Below, one piece after another: positions 6,417-12,774 of a DNA stretch of 12,774 bases. Source of the stretch: an uncultured bacterium. GTDB lineage: Bacteria > Actinomycetota > Actinomycetes > S36-B12. The DNA is taken from positions 1-12,774 of the forward strand of contig CAJAKT010000563.1 in NCBI GenBank assembly GCA_903940375.1, written 5' to 3'. The notes beneath the pieces were generated by a model. It saw nothing but the letters and a program-made list of their open reading frames with translations. It was not told where the DNA came from and searched no databases. The translations under genes and the position numbers were made by a program. Within the stretch, counting starts at the first letter, position 1. Each line of letters starts with the position of its first letter.

Positions 6417-9080
6417 CTAGTGGGCCGCCTCCTGCCAGCTCGCCCCGAACCCCACCGAGACGTCCAGCGGCACCGACAGGTCGGCCGCCCCGGCCATCGA
6501 CGTCCGCACCAGACCCTCGAGCTCCTCGTGCTCCCCCGGCCACACTTCGAGGACCAGTTCGTCGTGCACCTGGAGGAGCAGGCGGCTCCGCAGCCCTGCC
6601 GATACGAGGGCAGCCTGGGTGTTCAGCATGGAGACCTTGACGATGTCGGCCGCCGTGCCCTGAATCGGGGCATTCAGCGCCATCCGCTCGGCCATCTCAC
6701 GACGCTGGCGGTTGTCACTGTTGAGATCGGGCAGGTGGCGGCGCCGTCCCATCATGGTCTCGGTGTAGCCGTGGGCACGGGCCCGCACGACCACTTCGGC
6801 GAGGTAGTCACGGACCCCGCCGAAGCGCTCGAAGTACTCGCCCATGAGCCGTTTGGCCTCATCGGGCGAGATATCGAGCTGCTGGGACAGGCCGTAGGCG
6901 GAGAGCCCGTAGGCGAGCCCGTACGACATCGCCTTGATCTTGCGGCGCATCTCGGCATCCACCGATGACGCCTCGACCCCGAAGACCCGGCTCGCCACCG
7001 TGGTGTGGAGATCCTCGCCGCTGCGGAAGGCGTCGATGAGCCCCTCGTCCTCGGAGAGGTGGGCCATGATCCGCATCTCGATCTGGCTGTAGTCAGCCGT
7101 CATCAGGGACTCGTATCCCGAGCCGACGACGAAGCAGCCCCGGATTCGGCGGCCCGCATCGGTGCGAACCGGGATGTTCTGCAGGTTCGGATCAGCACTG
7201 GAGAGCCGGCCCGTTGCCGCCACCATCTGGTTGAAGCTCGTGTGGATGCGTCCGTCGGCGTCGGCTAGCGGAATCAGGCCGTCGACGGTCTGCCGCAGTT
7301 TCGAGCGGTCGCGCCAGGCCAGCAACTGCTCAAGCAGCGGATCACCCGTCTGCGCGAAGAGAAGCTGCAGCGACTCCGCATCGGTCGTGAAGCCCGTCTT
7401 GATCTTCTTCGTCTTCGGCAGGTTCCGTTCCCCGAACAGGATCTCCTGCAGTTGCTTCGGCGAACCGAGATTGAAGGTTCGGCCCACGAGGGCGTGCGCC
7501 TGCTCTTCCGCAGTGCGCATGTCGCTGGCGAACTCCGAGGACAGCGCCGTCAGGCCAGGGATGTCCACGGCGATGCCCGCGTTCTCCATGCGCGCGAGCA
7601 GCGGAACGAGGGGCACTTCGACAACGTCGAGCAGGCCACGAACAGCCTGCTCGGCAAGTCGGACCTCGAGGTCGACCGCGAGGTCGTGGACCACCTCTGC
7701 CTCGCGAGCCAGCGAGGTAGCGCGGTCTTCGCCGGTATCGAAGAGCATCTGGTCACTGCTGGCGGCCTCGCCGAGGGTCACGCCCAGCACCCGCTGGGCC
7801 ACATCCGCGAGCGCATACGACCGCTGGCCCGGCGTCTCGAGATAGGCGGCCAGGGCTGTGTCGATCCGCACGCCGGCGAGGGATCGCCCTGCCGTGGCAA
7901 GCGCAAGGGCCGGACCCTTGCCGTCGTGAAGGTCCTTGGCAGCCACCGGATCAGCGAGCCAGTCAAGGACGACGGTCGACGTGGGTGGGTCAGCGCAGTC
8001 AAGGAACGCGGCAGAACCGCGATCATCGACGACAACCACCGCATCGATGCTGCCGCGACCGCGCATCCACTCCCCGGCCACTGCGACGGCCGGCACGCCC
8101 GACGCCTCACTGAGCCATGTGGCAGCGGCGGCGCCCGTCAGGGTCACGACCGGTCTGGACGGCGCGGGTGCTTCGGCGCTGGGCACCACGTCGCCCTCAG
8201 CGGCCGGCCGGACCTTGTCGAGTCGCTCACGCAGGGCGCGGAACTGCAGCGTGTCGAACAGTCGATCGATCTCGGCACGGTCCCAGCCCTCGAGCACCGT
8301 GTCATCGAGGTCGAGGGCCAGCGGGACATCGGTGACCAGGCTGGTCAGGTGCCGGTTGGTCAGCACCTGGGGCAGTGCGGCACGGAAGGCGTCGCCGACC
8401 TTGCCGGGAACCTCATCGGCCCGGTCGACCAGAGCCGCGAGGGAGCCGTACTCGCGAATCCACTTGGCCGCGGTCTTCTCGCCCACCCCGGGAATCCCGG
8501 GCAGGTTGTCGCTGGGGTCGCCGCGGAGAGCGGCGTAGTCGGGGTACTGCGCCGGCGTGAGTCCGTACTTCTCCTCCACGGCCGCCGGAGTCATCCGGGC
8601 AAGGTCGCTGACGCCCTTCTTCGGGTACAGCACCGTGACCCGGTCACTGACGAGCTGGAAGGCATCACGGTCGCCCGTGACGATGTCGACCGTCCAGTCG
8701 CGCTCCCCCGACTGCCTGGTCATCGTGGCGATGATGTCGTCGGCCTCGAAGCCATCGACGCTCAGGACCGGAATCCGCAGCGCCGCAACGACCTCCTTGA
8801 TGAGGTCGACCTGTCCGGCGAACTCCGGCGGCGAGGCGGCTCGATTGGCCTTGTACTCGGGAAAGGTGTCGGTACGGAAGGTGTGCCGAGACACGTCGAA
8901 GGCCACCGCGACATGGGTGGGCCGCTCGTCGCGCAGGACGTTGATGAGCATCGACGTGAACCCGTAGACAGCGTTGGTCGGCTGACCGGTGGTGGTCGAG
9001 AAGTTCTCGACGGGGAGGGCGTAGAAGGCCCGATAGGCCACGGAATGGCCATCGATGAGGAGCAGGCGGCAGGACGGCAC
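6417..9080 (-). CDS. polA: DNA polymerase I
   Basis: This is a full-length Pol I (887 aa), used for repair synthesis and Okazaki-fragment processing. The 5'-nuclease domain (about 1-290) keeps its metal-binding acids: D10, D62, FEADD (111-115), TGDRD (135-139) and RGDPSDNLPGIPGVGEKT (186-203). The middle domain (about 305-480) lacks the 3'-5' exonuclease acids, so proofreading is probably absent, as in mycobacterial Pol I. The polymerase domain shows motif A DYSQIEMR (663-670), motif B KAMSYGLAYG (716-725) and motif C VHDEL (838-842). Tyr720 is at the position equivalent to E. coli Phe762. The start is GTG (9078-9080), the most upstream start in frame, with TAGGAT 6 nt ahead and no Shine-Dalgarno, so the mRNA is probably leaderless. 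The gene is divergent from the thioesterase and is followed by rpsA, as in other actinobacteria. Confidence 0.97.
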   Translation of the reverse strand: MPSCRLLLIDGHSVAYRAFYALPVENFSTTTGQPTNAVYGFTSMLINVLRDERPTHVAVAFDVSRHTFRTDTFPEYKANRAASPPEFAGQVDLIKEVVAALRIPVLSVDGFEADDIIATMTRQSGERDWTVDIVTGDRDAFQLVSDRVTVLYPKKGVSDLARMTPAAVEEKYGLTPAQYPDYAALRGDPSDNLPGIPGVGEKTAAKWIREYGSLAALVDRADEVPGKVGDAFRAALPQVLTNRHLTSLVTDVPLALDLDDTVLEGWDRAEIDRLFDTLQFRALRERLDKVRPAAEGDVVPSAEAPAPSRPVVTLTGAAAATWLSEASGVPAVAVAGEWMRGRGSIDAVVVVDDRGSAAFLDCADPPTSTVVLDWLADPVAAKDLHDGKGPALALATAGRSLAGVRIDTALAAYLETPGQRSYALADVAQRVLGVTLGEAASSDQMLFDTGEDRATSLAREAEVVHDLAVDLEVRLAEQAVRGLLDVVEVPLVPLLARMENAGIAVDIPGLTALSSEFASDMRTAEEQAHALVGRTFNLGSPKQLQEILFGERNLPKTKKIKTGFTTDAESLQLLFAQTGDPLLEQLLAWRDRSKLRQTVDGLIPLADADGRIHTSFNQMVAATGRLSSADPNLQNIPVRTDAGRRIRGCFVVGSGYESLMTADYSQIEMRIMAHLSEDEGLIDAFRSGEDLHTTVASRVFGVEASSVDAEMRRKIKAMSYGLAYGLSAYGLSQQLDISPDEAKRLMGEYFERFGGVRDYLAEVVVRARAHGYTETMMGRRRHLPDLNSDNRQRREMAERMALNAPIQGTAADIVKVSMLNTQAALVSAGLRSRLLLQVHDELVLEVWPGEHEELEGLVRTSMAGAADLSVPLDVSVGFGASWQEAAH

Positions 9081-9086
9081 GCCGTG

Positions 9087-9092
9087 ATCCTA
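9087..9092 (-). promoter_or_regulatory. Predicted -10 element of polA (leaderless promoter)
   Basis: On the minus strand, TAGGAT (fits TANNNT) ends 6 nt before the GTG start of polA. It shares its TA (9091-9092) with the opposite-strand -10 of the thioesterase. Eight nt upstream is ATGTCATGA. It contains the TGTCR core, at the right spacing, of the mycobacterial RecA-independent DNA-damage promoter (TTGTCRGTG-N8-TANNNT), but the rest does not fit. Confidence 0.62.
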
Positions 9093-9096
9093 TTCT
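9091..9096 (+). promoter_or_regulatory. Predicted -10 element of the thioesterase gene (leaderless promoter)
   Basis: TATTCT (fits TANNNT) ends 6 nt before the ATG at 9103, with CAGGTC between and no usable Shine-Dalgarno. It overlaps the polA -10 on the other strand by 2 bp. Its -35 would lie over the first codons of polA, where no consensus is visible. Confidence 0.62.
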
Positions 9097-9102
9097 CAGG
9101 TC

Positions 9103-9513
9103 ATGACATCGACTGAAGAGACGACGAGCAGATCGCCCATGGGCGCGCTCGGCGACCGCATGGGCATGGTCCTCATCGAGGCCGGACCGCAGCGTGTCGT
9201 GATCACGATGCCCGTCGCGGGCAACACCCAGCCGTACGGCCTGCTGCACGGCGGCGCCAACGCCGTACTGGTCGAGCAGGCAGGGTCCATCGGGGCCGCC
9301 ATGCACGCCGGGCCCGACCACCTCGTCGTCGGGCTCGACATCACCTGCACCCACCACCGGGGCGTCCGCGACGGCATCGTGACCGCCGTCGCCGAGCCGC
9401 TGTCCCTGGGCCGGACCGTGACCAGCTACGAGGTACGTATAACCGACGACGAGGGCCGCCTGGTCTGCACCGGGCGACTGACCTGCCTCATCCGCCCGGT
9501 AACACCGACGTAA
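9103..9513 (+). CDS. PaaI/YdiI-type hotdog-fold acyl-CoA thioesterase
   Basis: This 136-aa protein is the usual size for a single-domain hotdog thioesterase, which hydrolyses acyl-CoA thioesters as a small cytoplasmic oligomer. The active-site segment is LLHGGANAVLVEQAGS (47-62), with HGG at 49-51 and the likely catalytic Glu at 58. This arrangement resembles E. coli YdiI/MenI (LHGG...E), which uses glutamate, more than PaaI, which uses aspartate. The central strands (GLDITCTHHRGVRDGIVTAVAEP) fit the fold. The ATG at 9103 is the most upstream start, with a -10 directly ahead and a probable leaderless mRNA. The gene is divergent from polA across 22 bp. The substrate cannot be read from the sequence. 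DHNA-CoA, as for MenI, is one possibility, and phenylacetyl-type or general acyl-CoA are others. Its TAA stop lies inside the putative GlnR box of the next operon. Confidence 0.88.
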   Translation: MTSTEETTSRSPMGALGDRMGMVLIEAGPQRVVITMPVAGNTQPYGLLHGGANAVLVEQAGSIGAAMHAGPDHLVVGLDITCTHHRGVRDGIVTAVAEPLSLGRTVTSYEVRITDDEGRLVCTGRLTCLIRPVTPT

Positions 9514-9538
9514 CGGGACACAAACGGATGGTTACCGG
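9496..9538. repeat. 8-bp perfect inverted repeat upstream of livH
   Basis: CCGGTAAC (9496-9503) and GTTACCGG (9531-9538) are exact reverse complements, 27 bp apart. They flank the thioesterase stop codon and end just before the TTGACA at 9540. The spacing suits paired protein-binding half-sites better than a terminator hairpin, and there is no T-run after it. Confidence 0.5.
9499..9514 (+). promoter_or_regulatory. Putative GlnR (nitrogen regulator) binding box
   Basis: GTAAC-ACCGAC-GTAAC matches the actinobacterial GlnR consensus GTNAC-N6-GNAAC at all eight fixed positions. AAC recurs at an exact 11-bp step (9501, 9512, 9523), placing three half-sites on one face of the helix. GlnR is known to control nitrogen assimilation and amino-acid transport genes in Streptomyces and Mycobacterium, which fits the Liv operon downstream. 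The box would be centred about 75 bp upstream of the TSS predicted from TATGCT. Assigning it to GlnR is an inference from motif and context. Confidence 0.5.
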
Positions 9539-9539
9539 A

Positions 9540-9574
9540 TTGACACCCAACCGCGGGCCGAACGTGACTATGCT
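9540..9574 (+). promoter_or_regulatory. Probable promoter region of the liv operon
   Basis: A consensus TTGACA (9540-9545) and a good -10 TATGCT (9569-9574) both occur in the 140-bp gap before livH. They are 23 bp apart, too far for one normal sigma-A promoter (16-19 bp). Most likely TATGCT is the real -10, with start near 9581 and a leader of about 73 nt. It would then lack a normal -35 and depend on an activator. Confidence 0.4.
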
Positions 9575-9580
9575 CGCGGC

Positions 9581-9596
9581 GCTGGCAGATGTCAGC
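9581..9596 (+). other. Near-palindrome at the predicted livH transcription start
   Basis: GCTGGCA-GA-TGTCAGC is palindromic except for one pair that reads G-U in RNA. It lies right at the predicted start of the liv mRNA. It could be an operator half-site pair or a small 5' stem-loop. CTGC and CCC at 9596-9603 can also pair with GGG and GCAG at 9621-9628. None of these structures is strong. Nothing else recognisable lies between here and the ribosome binding site. Confidence 0.25.
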
Positions 9597-9637
9597 TGCT
9601 CCCTTTCGGCCACGGTCGAGGGGCGCAGACAGCTCAC

Positions 9638-9645
9638 GGGAGGAG
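9638..9645 (+). promoter_or_regulatory. Ribosome binding site that fixes the livH start
   Basis: GGGAGGAG ends 8 nt before the GTG at 9654, the best Shine-Dalgarno in the window. It selects this GTG over the in-frame ATG at 9528, which has no RBS, lies upstream of the predicted promoter and would put 42 non-hydrophobic residues ahead of the signal peptide. Confidence 0.85.
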
Positions 9646-9653
9646 CGCCGCGC

Positions 9654-10928
9654 GTGCAACGACGCATCATGGCAGCCATCGGCGCCATCTTCGTCGCACT
9701 CGTCGCATTGTTCGCGATGGCCCAACCGGCCTCCGCCGACGGCGAGCAGGTCAGCGGACGACTGGAAAACCGCGTCGACGGCAAGAAGACCCCGATCAGC
9801 GGCGTGACCATCACCGTGACCGGCGAAGGGTTCGATGGCTCGACCACCAGCGGCACGGACGGCAAGTGGGCGATCCCGCTGCCCGCGCGCGGCAGCTACG
9901 AGGTCTCCATCGACGTGAGCACCCTGCCGGAGGGTGTAGCGCTCACGGACGCGGAGAAGGTCACGGTGAAGACCGTCGTCGGGCCGCCGACGATCAACCG
10001 AACGATCATCTTCCCGCTCGGCGTGTCCACCTCCAAGACCACGACCATCTGGGAGCAGGCCGCCCAGCTGACCGTCTCCGGCCTGGAATTCGGCCTGCTC
10101 ATCGCGTTGGGCGCTCTGGGCCTGTCCTTGATCTACGGGACCACGGGGCTCACCAACTTCGCCCATGGCGAGATCATCAGCTTCGGCGGACTCGCCGCCT
10201 GGACCTTGAACGCCGGGATGGGGATCCCCTTCGTCGCCTCGGCGATCCTCGCGGTGATCCTCTCAGGGCTGTTCGGCTGGCTGAATAACGCGGCTCTATG
10301 GAAACCACTGCGCAAGCGGGGTACCGGACTCATCGCCATGATGATCGTGTCCATCGGTCTGGCGATCTTCCTCCGCAACTTCTACCTGTTCTTCTACGGC
10401 GGCGACAAGCGCGCCTACGCCGAGTTCGCCGGCATGGCGGGGCTGGAGTTCGGGCCCGTCTCGGTCACGCCCACCGACATCGTCGCCATGCTCGTCGCGA
10501 TCATCGCCCTAGGCCTTGTCGTCGTCGGGGTGCAGAAGACCCGTATGGGCAAGGCCACCCGGGCCGTCTCCGACAACCCGGGGCTGGCGTCCAGCGCCGG
10601 AATCAATGTCGAGCGGGTCATCACCGTGGTCTGGGTCGTCGGTGCCGCTCTCGCCGGCCTCTCCGGAGTGCTCCTGGGCTTCTCGCAGCAGGTGTCCTTC
10701 CAGATGGGCTTCCAGCTGCTGCTGCTCGTCTTCGCGGCCGTCACTCTGGGTGGTCTCGGAACCATCTGGGGTGCCATCGTCGGCTCGCTCGTCGTCGGCC
10801 TGTTCCTGCAGCTGACAACACTGATCATCCCCACGGAACTCAAGAGCGTCGGAGCGCTCCTGGTGCTGATCGTGATCCTCCTTGTCCGTCCGTACGGCCT
10901 GCTGGGCCGTCGTGAGCGCGTGGGTTAG
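9654..10928 (+). CDS. livH: Branched-chain amino acid ABC transporter permease LivH with secreted N-terminal domain
   Basis: The 424-aa protein is about 120 residues longer than a standard LivH (around 300). Residues 1-28 form a signal peptide: MQRR, a hydrophobic core, then a PASA/DG cleavage site. Residues about 32-120 are a non-membrane, beta-rich segment (SGVTITVTGEGF, TSGTDGKWAIPLPARGSYEVSID) resembling carboxypeptidase regulatory-like domains. The LivH permease then begins near 140: YGTTGLTNFAHGEIISFGG (161-179), several membrane helices, the cytoplasmic ATPase-contact loop MGKATRAVSDNPGLASSAGI (298-317) and the terminal RPYGLLG (412-418). In this importer class LivH pairs with LivM in the membrane and is driven by LivG/LivF. 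The GTG start is set by GGGAGGAG. livM follows after 10 bp. The permease identity is firm. The substrate may be a branched-chain amino acid, another amino acid, urea or an amide. Confidence 0.93.
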   Translation: MQRRIMAAIGAIFVALVALFAMAQPASADGEQVSGRLENRVDGKKTPISGVTITVTGEGFDGSTTSGTDGKWAIPLPARGSYEVSIDVSTLPEGVALTDAEKVTVKTVVGPPTINRTIIFPLGVSTSKTTTIWEQAAQLTVSGLEFGLLIALGALGLSLIYGTTGLTNFAHGEIISFGGLAAWTLNAGMGIPFVASAILAVILSGLFGWLNNAALWKPLRKRGTGLIAMMIVSIGLAIFLRNFYLFFYGGDKRAYAEFAGMAGLEFGPVSVTPTDIVAMLVAIIALGLVVVGVQKTRMGKATRAVSDNPGLASSAGINVERVITVVWVVGAALAGLSGVLLGFSQQVSFQMGFQLLLLVFAAVTLGGLGTIWGAIVGSLVVGLFLQLTTLIIPTELKSVGALLVLIVILLVRPYGLLGRRERVG

Positions 10929-10938
10929 GGGGGCTGTC

Positions 10939-11923
10939 ATGGACTGGGGATACATCATCTCGGTGATGATCGTCTCGGCGTTCGGCGTCGAGGCCATCGT
11001 CTTCGGACTGGCCGCCATCGGCATCAACATGCAGTTCGGCTACACCGGACTGCTCAACTTCGGGCAGGCCGCCTTCATGGCCGTCGGTGGCTACGCGATC
11101 GCCGTCACCGTGGTCCACCTCGGCCTGAACTTCTGGCTCGGCATCGTCATCGGCCTCCTGGGCGCCGTTGTCCTGGCTCTCATTCTCGGCATTCCGACCC
11201 TTCGCCTGCGCGCTGACTATCTCGCCATCGTGACGATCGCCGCAGCCGAGATCGTCCGGCTGCTCGTCCGCTCCGTCACCTTCAAGAGCTACTTCGGCGG
11301 CTCCGACGGCCTGCAGAGCTTCAGCGGCGGGTTCTTCGCCCTCAACCCGCTCGCCGACGACCTCGCGCTCCGCATCGGCCCGGTGGTTCTCAGCAACCGG
11401 CAGATCTTCGTCCTCATCGTGGGCTGGGCGCTCGTGTTCCTGTCCTGCCTGCTCGTGTGGCTGATGGTCCGGTCCCCCTGGGGCCGCGTCCTGAAGGGCA
11501 TCCGCGAGGACGAGGATGCGGTGCGCAGCCTCGGCAAGAACGTCTACCTCTACAAGATGCAGGCCCTCGTCCTCGGCGGCATGTTCGGCGCCATAGCGGG
11601 CTTCATCTACGCGGTTGGCAACGAGGCGGTCAGCCCGGACTTCTTCGGCAACGACACCACCTTCTTCGCCTACGCCATTCTCATCCTCGGTGGTGCGGCG
11701 CGCGTCTTCGGTCCGGTTCTCGGCACCGTCATCTTCTGGGCGGTCATCCAGGGCACCGACGTCTTCCTGCGGTCCGCGATCCAGCAGGGCGTGCCGGTCC
11801 TGTCCCTGATGACCGGCACCCAGGCCGCCGTCGTCCGCTTCATGCTGGTCGGCCTGGGCATCATGCTGCTGATGATCTTCCGACCACAGGGAATCCTCGG
11901 CGACCGAAAGGAGCTGGCACTCG

Positions 11924-11934
<11 letters not shown>
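10939..11934 (+). CDS. livM: Branched-chain amino acid ABC transporter permease LivM
   Basis: LivM is the second membrane subunit of the importer and forms the channel with LivH. It is 331 aa, normal length. Family features are GYTGLLNFGQAAF (34-46), LRLRADYLAIVTIAAAEIVR (88-107), a cytoplasmic coupling loop PWGRVLKGIREDEDAVRSLG (180-199) and the end motif FRPQGILG (314-321). Around eight hydrophobic segments are seen. The start is the ATG at 10939, with AGGGGGG (10927-10933) 5 nt upstream. An upstream start at 10882 would add 19 residues, lack family similarity and overlap livH. The gap to livH is 10 bp, and its last 11 bp overlap livG, so the three genes are one operon with likely translational coupling. 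Confidence 0.95.

Positions 11935-12774
<840 letters not shown>

Noticed and set aside
7452..9116. A 554-codon open frame on the plus strand opposite polA
   Set aside because: It is antisense to a complete, fully recognisable polA. Its composition (many Arg, His, Gly, Asp) is what third-position GC bias produces in mirror frames, and it shows no domain pattern.
9496..9538. The 8-bp inverted repeat as the thioesterase terminator
   Set aside because: The loop would be 27 nt and no U-tract follows; an operator explanation fits better.
9528..9653. A longer LivH from the ATG at 9528
   Set aside because: There is no ribosome binding site, it lies upstream of the predicted promoter, and it would bury the signal peptide behind 42 extra residues. 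The GTG at 9654 has a strong GGGAGGAG.

Overview
The window looks like chromosomal DNA of a high-GC actinobacterium. The ribosomal protein S1 and PolA sequences are of actinobacterial type, as is the order polA-rpsA-coaE-(opposite-strand gene)-uvrB. Coding density is very high, and many genes start without a Shine-Dalgarno sequence directly behind a TANNNT -10 hexamer. The branched-chain amino acid permease carries a secreted N-terminal domain. I can place it no more precisely than Actinomycetia. I see no mobile element, CRISPR array, tRNA or rRNA.

Left part (1-9080), mostly minus strand: polA (6417-9080) and rpsA (4871-6328) follow each other. rpsA ends at a strong hairpin terminator with a UUCG loop (4824-4855). 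coaE (4106-4723) then starts from its own apparently leaderless promoter. uvrB (690-2756) is followed 13 bp later by a TerC-family membrane protein that runs off the left edge (1-676). On the plus strand, between uvrB and coaE, lies a short acyl-CoA synthetase/AMP ligase (2789-4150). It is divergent from uvrB (32 bp between starts) and overlaps the end of coaE tail-to-tail by 45 bp.

Right part (9103-12774), plus strand: a hotdog-fold thioesterase (9103-9513) is divergent from polA with only 22 bp between start codons. A branched-chain amino acid-type ABC importer operon follows: livH (9654-10928), livM (10939-11934) and livG (11924 to the edge). Ahead of livH is a 140-bp control region. It holds a match to the actinobacterial GlnR nitrogen-regulator box (GTAAC-N6-GTAAC), an 8-bp inverted repeat, TTGACA and TATGCT elements, and a strong ribosome binding site that fixes the livH start.

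The region is mostly housekeeping: DNA repair and replication (UvrB, PolA), translation (S1), CoA synthesis (CoaE), acyl-CoA chemistry (ligase, thioesterase) and nutrient uptake (Liv). I see no new multi-gene system. The most interesting signals are regulatory. Five genes have a TANNNT hexamer ending 6 or 7 nt before the start codon. Four of these form two head-to-head pairs with interleaved or physically overlapping -10 elements. A probable GlnR site lies ahead of the Liv operon, and its LivH permease carries an extracellular domain.
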